From Paragonimus westermani (taxonomy: Eukaryota > Platyhelminthes > Trematoda > Plagiorchiida > Troglotrematidae), in NCBI GenBank assembly GCA_008508345.1, contig QNGE01000296.1, positions 116,701-180,700 on the forward strand: a DNA stretch of 64,000 nt, given 5' to 3'. Shown in pieces: positions 1 through 11,632 of this stretch. Within the stretch, counting starts at the first letter, position 1; the number at the start of each line of letters is the position of its first letter. Under the pieces are notes generated by a model. The model was not told where the DNA came from. It made no database searches and was given only the letters and a program-made list of their open reading frames with translations. Position numbers and translations under genes: made by a program.

Positions 1-905
1 ATAAACCCACAAGAAACGTCTGTCCCGAAGAAACCGGTGTACATGCAGTTACCGTACAAAGGAGATAGTAATATGTCGTTTCTAACGCGACAACTGATGC
101 AGGCCATCCAAAGGACGTGCATTGCAGCTACACTGCGCTAACTCAGTCGCACCAAGTCACACACAGACCAGTTTCGTGTCATTACTACCTCCTTGTTCCT
201 TCCGGAGTGCTGCACCCGCACACGAATGAGTGGTGTTCAGTGGAGACTGTGAATAAGAACCCAATGGATTTTAATCTACCACTACTGCTGCTACTATTCA
301 GAACAATCACAGATAATTGTTCCCCCATGATTCTCCATTTGTTAGGTGTGGTTACCATTATATCATCTGCACCGTGAGCTGTAAAACCTTTGTAATTGGT
401 GACTGAACTGCGGCTTCATAGCGTGCAAAACTCAATCAGTAACACTATACTAACTGCCTATATATGAGTTTGATCACATGATGCGTACAGATAACTGTGT
501 TCATGGATAATAAGTCAACAGCAGTTGGTGAACTGTTGTACACGGAGTACCGCTTCAATTCATTTCACAACTGGGGTAATCTACTGGAAAAGACAATAGC
601 AAAGCCAGAAAGTGGCATTTCATTTGATCACTGAAATCGTTGGTAAAAGTTACATATACAAAGATGAGAGTAAATGTAGAGCTGTTACCCCTTACAGCAA
701 TAATGCGATTAACGTATCACGGGGTATAACATATAAAGGGAAATTGCAGTTAGCTGCTCCTTCTAACCAGCAGTGAAATAGCGGGTAGCTGTTTCATCCT
801 TGTTAGGTTTCATAAGCATAACCCACTCTGGGGATTCAAACACATGGCCACCAGATTGTAGTCCATTTAGTCATCCGCTAGATCATAGGGTAGCGGTCAC
901 CGGGA
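1..905. other. Non-coding, nothing recognised
   Basis: There is no convincing exon, repeat or RNA gene. The only open frame of note, near 117-377 on the + strand, lacks splice context and coding periodicity. It is either intron of a gene that began upstream or intergenic sequence. Confidence 0.4.
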
Positions 906-916
906 TTGGAGGAAGA

Positions 917-986
917 TATGTGTATGTATGTATTTATGTATGTATGTATGTATGAATGTATGTATGTATGTATGTATGTATGTANT
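917..986. repeat. (TATG)n microsatellite with one ambiguous base
   Basis: An almost uninterrupted run of TATG units with rare one-base variants such as TATT and AATG. The only N seen in the window is at 985, at the end of this run, which suggests unresolved repeat length in the assembly. The run abuts an RTE-like LINE 3' end. Confidence 0.95.
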
Positions 987-987
987 G

Positions 988-1283
988 TGAAGTGGGTGCA
1001 TTTAATGACGCGGGGCGGCGAAAGCCGTAATGAAGCTGTCTTGCTGATGACGCCTTACTCTCACTTGCAGCTCGATTGCTTGTTTGCGAGGTTTAGGCAC
1101 CTTGATGTTGAATGTTCGAATACGGACGTAGCTATTTTCAGTAGTTAGGTCCCTTCCCGTCCCCTTCATTTTTCCTTCCCTCTTCTTACGTAGGGTTTGC
1201 TTTTTCTTCATGGTTGTGTGGCAGTTAAGCATTGGTGTGAACTACTGATGTATTGCTGTATGATGATGATGATGATGATGAAT
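988..1283 (+). mobile_element. RTE-like LINE, 5'-truncated 3' end (copy 1)
   Basis: This stretch aligns by eye over about 270 bases with 11351-11632, the 3' end of a longer decayed RTE-like element. Shared landmarks in the same order are GTGCATTTAATG, a TGCTGTCTTGCTG-like block, a TTGATGTTGAAT/TTGACGTTGAAT block, a pyrimidine-rich tract, GGTTGTGTG, and a GTGTGAACNACTGATG block just before the end. This copy ends in a (TGA)n tail, a common way for RTE/CR1 3' ends to finish. It contains only untranslated sequence, so it is a dead, 5'-truncated insertion. Confidence 0.8.
1258..1281. repeat. (TGA)n simple tail
   Basis: Short run of TGA/ATG units at the 3' end of the LINE fragment. It is read as the element's simple-repeat tail, not an independent microsatellite. 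Confidence 0.8.
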
Positions 1284-2879
1284 TCACAATAAATATGCCC
1301 CTGCGGACGAGCACTTCAAATCGGTTGATACCGCCTGAGCCTGACGGTGTGGAACAAGACAGTGAATATGTTAGAGACGATCACCATACGACACGACTCA
1401 AATGTATGCTTAGCAGTTGAAGATGATGGATCCTTCTAGTCTTGGTGATGAGAACCTGGAACGGCTCCTGACAAAAGATGCCGACCAAATCGAAATCACG
1501 GAACTGACTAAGATTCCAAAAATTTGCTGACATTAACGTTGCTGACCGCAGTCGCGAGGAGTTTAATGATGTTTCCCTTCGAGATGATGTAATCAGCTGA
1601 ACAGTAGGTCAGAATGTGCATCTTAGTGCGAAAATACCGAGGCAGTATTGGAACGGTTGCATGCAAAGGTTGTGCGAATTTCATGACTCGGTCGCACTAC
1701 TAGCGCGGTGAGGGGGAGTGATCGTAATACACTACTCACATTACTACTACTCACCAGTAAGCCACCAAGATTTACCAGGACAGTGAAGTGACCGAGAGAA
1801 AAATGCAAGAAAAAACATAAGAGTGCGGTTTGGTTTGAAATAATTATCTATGGCTACTGTAACTGGGAACTGACATCCATCTCAACCATGACCTCGTGAG
1901 ATCGGTGTTACATGCAAATGAGTGTTTTCTTGTTTTCGCGTTGAAGCGCATACTCTGTGTTGGCTTCCTGAATAAAAAATGTAAAAGCCATCCGTGTTCT
2001 TGGCTGAAAAAAATTAGTGTCGTGAACAGAATTGGAGGGTAAATATTCAGTGGCCAAAGCAGTAAGGGGATGAGGATGTCCTGAGTTTCCTGGATGGAGT
2101 CGAGGACGTGACAGAGGTAGTCAGAATCGAGACCGACCGTCAAAACTGGCGGTGCTGTGGATGCTGCTCAAGAGGAAGGCGAACGTAGTGCTGGAGGCGG
2201 TACAAAGAGCCCCTGCGGGGCTAAATTGTGACGCCGCTTGTTAGGCGTTGTTCGCCAGACTCGGCAGCCCTGCTAACCGCTAGTACGCAATTTGGCTGTT
2301 CAATGACACCCAGCTTAGCCCAGGAGGTGACGCCCTAGTCTACGCCATGTCTTTGCGGGCAATACTGTCAACGGTCCTGCCACAGTTGGACCACGATTCG
2401 AAATAACGTATGCTGACGAATCACTTCTCGGAGGGAAGATAGTTTAGCCGTGTGCGTTCATCTTTCGAACAGTGGGTGGACTTACCCTCAGAATTAATGG
2501 CCTGGTAGAATATACTGTCTAAATCCACGGTCAGTTATTCAATCAGTTATTCAATCGAATAAAGTCGGAATATACTGGAGGCTGATTTTACTGGCCGTGC
2601 TGGGACCGTGATTGATTTGCAAAATGGTAAACTCTCAACAAATTGTTATAGGGTTCCATTGGTGAGAAAACGAAAATCACAGCTTGGACAAATTAAGGCG
2701 AAAGCATCTAGATCAATCCTCACGTGACGACCGACTGCTGAAGGATATAATATAAGAATTTCAAAAACTTTTCACTACGGATCAAGACTCTTACGGCTAC
2801 TGTGACTAGATTGAACATAAAATCTCCATTAATCCAAAGTGATTTCAACCACTCCGACCTAGAAGAATCTCAATACGCC
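1284..2879. other. Decayed repeat-like DNA, unassigned
   Basis: No intact reading frame. Parts, notably 2140-2480, are richer in GC than their surroundings and precede the Ty3/Gypsy RT relic, so they may hold its decayed gag/protease. I could not read convincing gag zinc knuckles or a protease active site, so this remains inference. Confidence 0.35.
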
Positions 2880-4610
2880 TGTAGTGGAAACTGAGGGACA
2901 AATTATGGGCATGCCAAAAGAACTGATCGAATAGGAGGATACTCCGTTCAGTTTACAGTCTTGTCAGTGAAAAACCCAGCTGTAAATTTCGATTTTGTGT
3001 CGAATTCAGAATTCTGAACAAAATTACATTCAATAAAGTCGTAGCCGTTCCAGTGATGTCAGAAATTTATGAGTAGTTACAGAACGTCATGATACTCACA
3101 GTGTTGCGCATGCAATCCGGTTATCGGAAGGTTCCATTCAAGCAATCGGACCTAGATAAAACAGCTTCCACAGTGGGTTGAAAGCAGCATGGCCTCAAAC
3201 GTATGGTGGTTGAACTGTAGAGTGCCGTTTTCACGTTCATAACACTGAGGCTCAAAGTGCTTGACGGATTGTACCACACTTTCCTCTATGAAGATAATAT
3301 CGTCATCTACAGCGTGAGGCGGAATATATGGTACATGTTTCAGCCGTGTTACAGAAGACTGAGCGAGTGGTTCAAAGTCACAGCTGGAAAATAAACGGTG
3401 GTACTACTCGGCCACAACGTTGGTCAGGGGGAGGTTCAAACACTAACCGAGAAACTGATGACGGTCGAGGCTATTTCAGTGTTAACATCAAAAAGAAGGT
3501 TTTGACAGTTTCTTGGTCGCGTTGGGTTCCACAGCTGATTCGTCGAACACTTCAGGGACGTCGCAGGCCATTTATACCAGATACTGAAGTGGAATCGTCA
3601 GTTTCACCTGTCACAAATGGTCAGTTAAGCAATTAACAAAATTCAACAACCGATAAGGAGTGGACAACTGATCTCAAAATTGTCGATGATTGGATAGAGC
3701 ATCGTTATCACAAACGATGGCAGTAATGTAGGAATTAGAGCCGTGCTGAATGAGAAAGGCGGTGTTGCTGATTGCGCTAGTCAGTACTAACTTCTGTTGA
3801 ACAAAACTAATCACCGACGGAAAAGGAGTGTCTGTTTACAGTCTGTACCTCGGAAAACGAGTCCAAAGTTGCCTGGGTAACGTTTCCATGTGCAGACCGT
3901 CCACAAACTGTTGGAATGGATTAACGTAGCTAAGAACCCTCCGGGAAGCTGGTTTTTTGAACGTCAAGATTGCATGAGGGTGACTTTACTTATCTGGAAA
4001 AGGGAACTATGTGCCCAGTTTTGCTCTTTCTGTGAGCGGCACATAGATGAGATCCATAACAGCGCTGTCAGAGTTGGCGGTATTTAACCGGAGAGTGATC
4101 CACGGAAGTTACAAGCAGCACAATGGGTGGATACGGCGATCCGGGAGGTAATTGACTAACTTCTGTAGGGTGGATAACTATCAAGGGACAAGTGAAATCT
4201 GGAAGTGAAAGCCTTCAAAATGCACTGATCAGGCTCACATTTGAATACTGCGGGAGGGAATAAACGTGACGGTTATACCGGCACAGATGAAGGTGACATT
4301 TTTGAAAGAATTTCATCAGCTGGCTCAATCGGGTTGTCATCTAACTTGCGAAATGCTGAAGCAAAGGGCTTACTGGCCAGGTGTACCAGCAATGTCAGTT
4401 GCTCGAAAGCGCTAACCATTCTAATCAGTATCTCACGAAATCTATCCCGGTTGGTGAAATTGAAAAATTATGGTCAATGAATGTGTTAGCTGCCTTTCCA
4501 GTAACACGTTTCAGGAACCCACACATCGCATACCTACCTGTGTTGGTTTACCAAATAAACAATCTTTATGCCATCCGCGTTCCCGGCTCACAACACTAGT
4601 GAGCGGGAAT
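2880..4610 (+). pseudogene. Decayed Ty3/Gypsy LTR-retrotransposon pol relic (RT, RNase H, integrase)
   Basis: Fragments in the fixed Ty3/Gypsy pol order can be read across frameshifts and stops. Near 2954-3071 is the RT N-terminal block, with FRFCVEFRILNKIT matching the family's WRFCVDYRxLNxxT. Near 3277-3315 a LYEDNIVIYS stretch corresponds to the family's YxDDIIVFS motif, with the aspartates disturbed. Near 3706-3850 is the RNase H block, where NDGSNVGIRAVL matches family TDASxxGIGAVL. At 3887-3960 a decayed TDH-xLxWL-like segment follows. At 4290-4600 is the integrase zinc-binding and core start, including RAYWPG and LWSMNVLAAFPVT. Many in-frame stops show it is dead. No LTRs were identified. 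Confidence 0.8.
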
Positions 4611-5400
4611 TGTGCTTCAGTTTCCTTTAAAAAAAGTGATGACTGAAAATGTTTATCTGAAGTCTAGAGTTACAGCTAAGTGTGGCTAGTGCTCAGCTTA
4701 TGTTAACCAGTTCCCTAAAAAATTACCAATAAGCAATATGTTTGTTTTGGAATTAATACGAACAGCAATTTCCTAAGTTACAACAGCCGTGCCATCGCCA
4801 TATGTGGACACACTGCAAAAATCGGGCAACCTTCCTCTGTACTCCCCTAAGCCGTAAGCTCATGTGTTCCCTCAACCAAACACATAACACATTGTGAACC
4901 TGGCACTACAGTGGTTCAACTTATCCCTCCAGTGATGACTACTAAAAGTTATATCATAAGACGGGCCGCTTTATTTGCAGGCGTCTGTCTTCCACTATCT
5001 GCGGAACACGCTAGCAGAGTCTGCCATACGTAAACTAACCTGGACCGAAGACAGATACACCGGATCCAGATACCTAAAGAGGATTGTGCAAACAGTTAGA
5101 CTATAAGGACCAGTCCCAACTGTCATCAACGGTTCTCTAGAGTAGGTCTACTCCAAACAGAACAGACTGCGATTGTTTCATGTCTTATCATTCGATTATC
5201 TTGTCATTGTTATTTGCCTAATAAGCAGTCTCGCGGTTTTAAATTTTCAACATATATTTCACTACAACTTACGAATCAGCGGTTGATTAGGTTTTTTCTC
5301 AAAACCCTCCAATACAACATAAACATGAGCGTCCAGATCATATTCTTCAATGTACAGTCTTTTATTGTCAATCTTATTCTCTCTCGTTTGCTTCTGGCAG
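4611..5400. other. Non-coding, intron-like
   Basis: AT-rich with no coding character. It ends in a pyrimidine-rich tract and cag acceptor at 5398-5400 that opens the large gene A exon. Confidence 0.5.
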
Positions 5401-6774
5401 CTTGTTCCGGAAGGATTGTACGTGATTTGTGCGTCATCAGAATCAGAGAAAAATGTATGGTTGAGAATCATACGTCAAACGATTTCCGATCAGGCAAAAA
5501 GTTTATCGCAAGCTGAAAAGCAGAAAAAGAATGGCAACGATGCGCAAACACGCAATAAAGTAGACTTGCTCAAATCGTCCAAAGTGAGCGGTCGATTCCA
5601 AATAAACAGAGGCAAATCGAGAATAGAAAAGGAGGTAACTGAGTCACTCGCAAAGGGCACGCTGAAAAAGGGCGAAATAGAAGGTTTTCCCTACGAAGGC
5701 CGGGAAGGAGTAAGAGTGATGCCTGAAGTGAAGAACGGAATGCATCGTAAAGGTTCGCCGAGAGATCTGATCAACACTGATGCCAAAAATACATCCAGAC
5801 CAAACGGTGAATCTCACAAATCTGGAGTATCAGACTCCAAGTTATTGGAGCAAGAAAATTTAGACACTTTGTCCACTGCAGAGACACTAAGTATATCGTC
5901 TGTCCGAGCGCCTGTTGTTCGTCAAAGATCAACGGACTCAGAGACTAGGCTTTCACAGCAAAGTAACCTGAAGTCAATACGAGACGAACAAAAATCTCTT
6001 GATGTCCTGAGTACAAAGACAAAAAGTGTGACGAGTAAAACCCCTTCGGTAATCTATCCGAGTACCCCTACCATCGTAGATGTTGTCGATCAGAGAAAAC
6101 AGGAGACTGTACCGAACATGAAACCACAGCGTCGACAGCCGGAAACAGAAAGATTGGAGCGGAAAGCCTATCACTTTGATCTTATTTCCCTGGAACCCAA
6201 GCGAAATAGTCACGCTACCCGGCAGGACTCACGAGGTATCGAACTAACTTCCCCGAAAGCCCAATTCAAACGAAATGAATCGCCGGATTCCAGTAGGGAA
6301 ACTCTATCCAACTTCAACCGGGATAACATTCGAATCGACAGAGTATTCCAGGATGACAATCTTTATAAAGAACGGCAAAAGCAATCACAGTCTATGAAGT
6401 GGGATAAAACCGACGGCGTGAAAAAAACCGGATCAATCACCATTCTGCGCGAGGAGGAACCAAGCAAGGAAGTGAAACGCATCGAGCGAGAATTTGTGAT
6501 CGAAGTCAGGTCACCCATTTCTAGACGGCCAGTCAGCCCTTCCTCATCAGCAGTCGCACAGGGTAAAGATTCTTCACTCTCGAAGCAGGATAGTTCATCA
6601 AAATTGACGAAAGAGGACAGCTCTGTTGTCCAGTGGAAACACACCGGTGTCGCACCCGTACAATCGAGTATTTTGAATTTTCGTAAATCTGTGTCCCGCT
6701 GGAAACCGGATGCTAACGGAGGTAGGAAAATAGATTTGGCGAAAGACAATACAGCCAGTATGAATGAAACTGAG
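5401..6774 (+). CDS. Gene A exon: PH-like domain end plus long disordered tail (partial gene)
   Basis: An uninterrupted 458-codon exon flanked by a pyrimidine tract with cag acceptor (5398-5400) and a GAG|GTAGGT donor (6775). Its first 30 or so residues read like the last strand and C-terminal helix of a PH domain: a hydrophobic strand, a polar turn, then a helix containing EKNVWLRIIRQ with the family's characteristic Trp. The remainder is Ser/Lys/Glu-rich low-complexity sequence with several Arg-x-x-Ser and Lys-Ser-Pro-like sites, so probably an unstructured, phosphorylated linker. The PH helix recalls PH domains that follow DH domains in Rho guanine-nucleotide exchange factors. The DH part is not in the window, so that family name is inference. 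Both ends are phase 0. The upstream part of the protein is missing here. Confidence 0.8.
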
Positions 6775-9700
6775 GTAGGTTCGAGCATTTGTTGGAACAA
6801 ACGTGATACATGATCGTTTTTTAATTCCTCCAGCTGAAAATAATTTCACCGTCATAACAAGCAGTATTACGTAACTCAGGATGACACTGGGTCGAATCAC
6901 GCATGCTAGGAGGGCGGATCAACTTTTGTGTACACAATCAATTGTTTATATGAGTAGCAGTCCTTCGACCTGTGGGTTCGCTCAAGGCGTGTGGTGTCAG
7001 GTGATTTGACACTGTCATTTGACGGGCATTTTGTAGTTGGTTCATTACTCTGAATTTCAATAAAGCAACGTGCTCCCACTAATTACATTGCGCTTTGTGA
7101 CAACTCTTCACTTTGTATAATATACCCAATTCACTTCAGAAGGCTACACTGTATACTGACGTAACTTTGCCAACTTATTAAAAGTGGCACTGTAGAAGGA
7201 ATTAAGTAAGAGTTGACTGGCTGAAACGCTGGTTGATTTAGACTGTTCGATGATTATAGAAATTGAACACGCGGACTGTATGCTTATACAACTCAACGAA
7301 TCTAGCATATTCTAAATGTATCAGCAGCTGTCGTGTTTTATCAATCATCTTGATCGTCTTACCAGATTAATGACCCTGATCGATGCAGTTCGATGTTTAT
7401 TCACGTTAGTAGTGCCTGCGAGACTTGTCAGTGTCATGTACACAACAAATTCGAATCGTGCTGGCTGATGCATACATAAAGCGATTTATCTACATTCGGG
7501 TGGCATGGTATGAAACATATATAGGGGTAGACTATACGATTGAGCAAAATGATCTTCAGAAGTAACGTCTCTCATGTTTCAGCTGAACAGGATATGTTGA
7601 TATGTAATTCAGAACAGCACTGTGTGATTAGTTTTACGTTCTGATCTTTAACAACAAGTTAAATGGATGCCTAATTGATAATGAGGCGTATGTCGATGCA
7701 TTTGTTTGTCGGGAATGTGCCCTACAAAAGCTTCAGTAAAAACATACAGAATAATTGTCAATAGCAATATTATCAATAATGTCCGCAATGATAACAAAAG
7801 AAGACAATGTACGTCGTTAAGTGACAAAACCGCTTTTAATCTTTTCAAATATTAGAATAAAGTAATAACATATATGGGAAATGGAATAGCGGCAACCAGC
7901 GGAGTGGTTATTTCAGAGATGGATGTGTTGTCAGTTTCAAGAAAAACAAGCTGCCTAAATCACCAGTATATGTACGCACATCGTGGACCGGATAAAGACT
8001 ACTGAACGACACTGTTTTAAAGAAGGAGAGCAATAATGTATACTAGCTGAGCGATACCTCGCTGAACTAGTTGGTCTAGCTAATCTCATAATAGATGACC
8101 ATCTGTTTAACTGACAGAGATGTCGCCGAAGCGAAAATAAATTAATATATTTTAGAAGTAGCGAATAATCTTGCAGAAGTACCGATGTGAACAAGATCAC
8201 TAGCACTCGAAGTTGATTAAGGGACCTAGTGCTTTTACTAGTAAGAGTAATGACAATATTATTAATGCTCGTCATGATGAGCACGTCGAATCGAATAACT
8301 CATTCAAGGTCATTCGCGTTTTGCTAACCGATATTGCGCTTTACCAAGATGTTTGATAGAAAGCCATATAACCTAAATGAGTATAGTCTGAGTCTAGATT
8401 AAAGTAATGTAATCGAAAAATTCCTCCTTAGTGAAAGTTATGTCGGTCTCACAGTACATGTTTTCAGTCGAATAGTCTAAGTCAAGGTGTGCATCACCAA
8501 GTTAACGGTAGTGAATGCGTCACAGAAACATCGACGAGGTTATAAAAGACACGATGCACATAGGTTTGAAAGCACAAGAGGTGTGTACTGTGACTGACTG
8601 CCACATTGGTTCAATTTACTGATGACCAGAAAGCATGATGTCTTTGAAGTTGTGCGTAAACCGACATGAAGGTGGTAAGGTGCGTCTGGTAGAATGTGAA
8701 AGATCAATGCACTGTCATCAAGCAATTGTACAAATAAGGAAGATAACTGGTCACTATGCAAAGGTTTTCAATTGCGTTGCATGTTCACTTTACTCAGTTA
8801 GAACAACTTGCGGAAATTATTAGAGTGAAGGAAGAAAGCATTGCTAGTCACCAGCAATATGATATTTTCTGAAAACTGCAAGTCCTAAGTAAGTGCACGT
8901 TGTTTTGGTCTGGAGGAAACAACTGCTGTACACGAAGACGACTTTTTATATGTGCTTTCTGAATAAAAATATAGTCACCTGAAAGGGAACATACGGAGTT
9001 ACACCTCACCAGATTACCCGAGAGAACTCCCACCATAAAGAAGGCCTATTTTCAAAAATAAACAAGTGTCGACGGAAATTGGGCCGTTTCCGAATTAACC
9101 TCAGCGTTAAGTTTGAAAGACTGCTTTCCATACTGAAAGGTCTGATTATTACGACTGCTCAATGATGTTTGACGGATAAGATAAACGCCGTACACACAGT
9201 GCGTATCATGGAACAGTGTACACTTGTTTGGGTCGACTAGCTAATTTTCGACTTCACTCTCTCCTCACACTTACAATCGTTTCATCTCTCTTGAACACAC
9301 CTCTGAGGCGAGATTTCCAGTTTAGGAAAGACTTTTTTAAATTGACCTAATCCCACTGATTTGATCTATTTCTCTAACTGGAGAGCGTAAACACGCCATG
9401 TGAAGTTTTGTGAGCTGAGGTGTAAAACAGTCAATTGTTACCTGTCCTATTGGATCACAGTTATGTACAGTAATCATTCGCAAAGGTTTATTCGAAACTG
9501 CTGCTGTGTTCAGGTGAGTTTTCCGTAAACCACAGAGTATCTTTTACTTTGAGCAGGTTAAACCACAGTTTCGAAAGTCACTTGTGATGTTTAGGCTTAA
9601 TCTAGAATAAAACATGGATACTAGTTCTCACACCTTGAGCTTACTGGTTGAGTAATCAGCTACTTGGCTTTGGCTTGGGAGACAGAGTCAGTCCGATCCA

Positions 9701-10475
9701 TCGGAAATCAGGGCCACTTTATAACGACTGTGCAAAGATGAGTCCTCCATACCGTCTTGATTCTTGATGTGTTTTGTTAACAGAAAATAATTGCGACGTA
9801 CTGTACTTTAAAATCAACCAGAAACAATCAATGTATTCGAAAATATAGAGTGTTATGGCATCGAATTTTTAAGTTACTCAAGTTAGCTTGGCAATAGTAT
9901 GCGTCCGTCCACAAGCCTTCGAAAAAAAGTTAACAGTTTAACTGTCTTAAATTTTTTTGTGTCCCCTATGGGTTGCGAGCGATCTGAACTAGATAGCACA
10001 GATATCCTAAACAGCCGTCAATTTCTGGGTACATATTGTACGACCCATACTCTGGCAGCGTAGAACGAACTGTACTGTACATATGACTATTGTGAGTATT
10101 TCTGAAGAAATTAGTAATTGGCCAAATCATTGTTTTAATTCGATTCTGTTCTGCTCGGTAGCTGAGTGTCTGTTCGCCACTGGGGTCAGCGACTGTCATG
10201 TTTGATCCGATTGGACGGCTAATAACTGATATTTTTGAATGTAAGATTTGCATCCTCTAGAAGAAGATTTTGCCATTAAGAAGCTAAAACGTATCACAAA
10301 AGACGCATCGCTAGGAAATCTGGTTAGACATCAGCGTCTACAGGAACAAAATGCGAATTCTAGAGGTGGACAAACTATTCGTGAATAGTCAAATTTTGAC
10401 AAAAAGTTGAATCGAACATACTATTGAGAAGATGGAAGACTTTGGATAGCGTCCCCTATTGTCTGCTCAGTATCT
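6775..10475. other. Gene A intron sequence, nothing recognised
   Basis: AT-rich. The open frames here are short, lack splice context and have no coding periodicity on either strand. No repeat copies matching others in the window were seen. Confidence 0.45.
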
Positions 10476-10498
10476 AACAACAACAACAACAACAACAA
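10476..10498. repeat. (AAC)n microsatellite
   Basis: About seven consecutive AAC units, located just upstream of the RTE-like LINE relic. Confidence 0.9.
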
Positions 10499-10639
10499 TC
10501 GAGAATACACCTATAACGCTAGTACGGTGGGGGTTAAGAAATCAATTCACAAGTGGGGTGGATCTTGGTGACGGAAAGGTGTTGTTTGACAACTTTCAAA
10601 CAGTACAAATAATGTGAGATGTCATTTAGCCCTCTAGGT

Positions 10640-11632
10640 ATTATGGAATGCGTTTTTTAGTTTCAAAGTGTAGTGCTTCTGCGGGGCTGTCGTGAGTACG
10701 CAGACTTAATTTTGGACATTGAATCTATGGAGGCTTTTGATCGGTTCCTATATTTGGGAAGCTGTATCAGAGGTTTCGGCGGCGCTGGGAAGGTGTAAGG
10801 AATGATACAGGGGGACTCATCTCAAAGGCTAAGGCGGTATTCGCTGATATAGAACACCTCTGACGACAGAGTCATCCCTGTGATATTTAAGGGCCGCGTA
10901 TATAAGGTGACAGCGAGCGCTCCACTATCGCGTGACAACGGAGCATGACCACTTGGGGCAGAAGACGTAAACCACCGATGTCTGTGTTCGGTCGCCCGTA
11001 TTGAGTGGCACCAAAGAATGAGCAACGAAAAGATTAGGAAGCTTGTATTTGGTAATGACTGTCAAACGAGGCCTTCTATTCAATCTTCACGTTAGACTAG
11101 ATCGCTAGGCCACGTACTAGGGACACCAGCTAGTTGTCTGTCACACCAAACACCCTATGCCGATGCTGCGTCGGACCGGAATAAGGTGCAAGTCGGGCAG
11201 TTGGTGGCCTGGAGTAAAGAAGTGAAATCTTTCTTGAAGGGGTTGGCCATTGTAGGATGGGTTCATCCCCCGGGGTGTAGTCGGCGAGAGACGATGGCCT
11301 GTCGGGCTCAGTGGCGTGAATGCTACCGTTGTTTGGCCGAGTCGTCTGTAAAGTGAGTGCATTTAATGGCGCGGTATACTGAAAGTCTTGCTGTCTTGCT
11401 GTTGACTCCTTATTTTCAGTTACAGTTCGATTGTTTGTGTGCAGAACGTAGACCCCTTGACGTTGAATTTTGAATAGAGACTTAACTATTTCTAGTAGTT
11501 GAATCCCTACCTCTCCCTTTTGTTTTCTTCTCTTTTTCTGCGTGGAGTCTGATTTTTTTAATTTACGGTTGTGTGACAGTCAAGAATCAGTGTGAACCAC
11601 TGATGAATTGCTGTTTATGATGGTGCTTTTGA
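10640..11632 (+). pseudogene. RTE-like LINE relic, C-terminal ORF end and 3' UTR (copy 2)
   Basis: Read across frameshifts, 10700-11360 matches the C-terminal part of RTE-type endonuclease/reverse-transcriptase ORFs. It shows FLYLGSCI just after the RT core, then ISKAKAVFADIEHL, a KGRVYK segment, the VARIEWHQRMSNEKIRKLVFG block, and a GHVLGTPAS-like block with the usual Ser-rich tail. Stops and frame changes disrupt every part. From 11351 the sequence becomes the 3' UTR shared with 988-1283. The copy lies in the intron between the gene A exons at 5401 and 13125, same strand. Confidence 0.8.

Noticed and set aside
906..1232. Overlapping + and - frames at the first LINE fragment
   Set aside because: They lie in a microsatellite and an untranslated LINE 3' end.
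3328..4087. Frames of 65-102 codons
   Set aside because: They are pieces of the decayed Ty3/Gypsy pol in mixed frames.
6363..6900. Minus-strand frames of 100-145 codons under the large gene A exon
   Set aside because: Antisense shadows of a long exon with strong + strand coding character and good splice sites.
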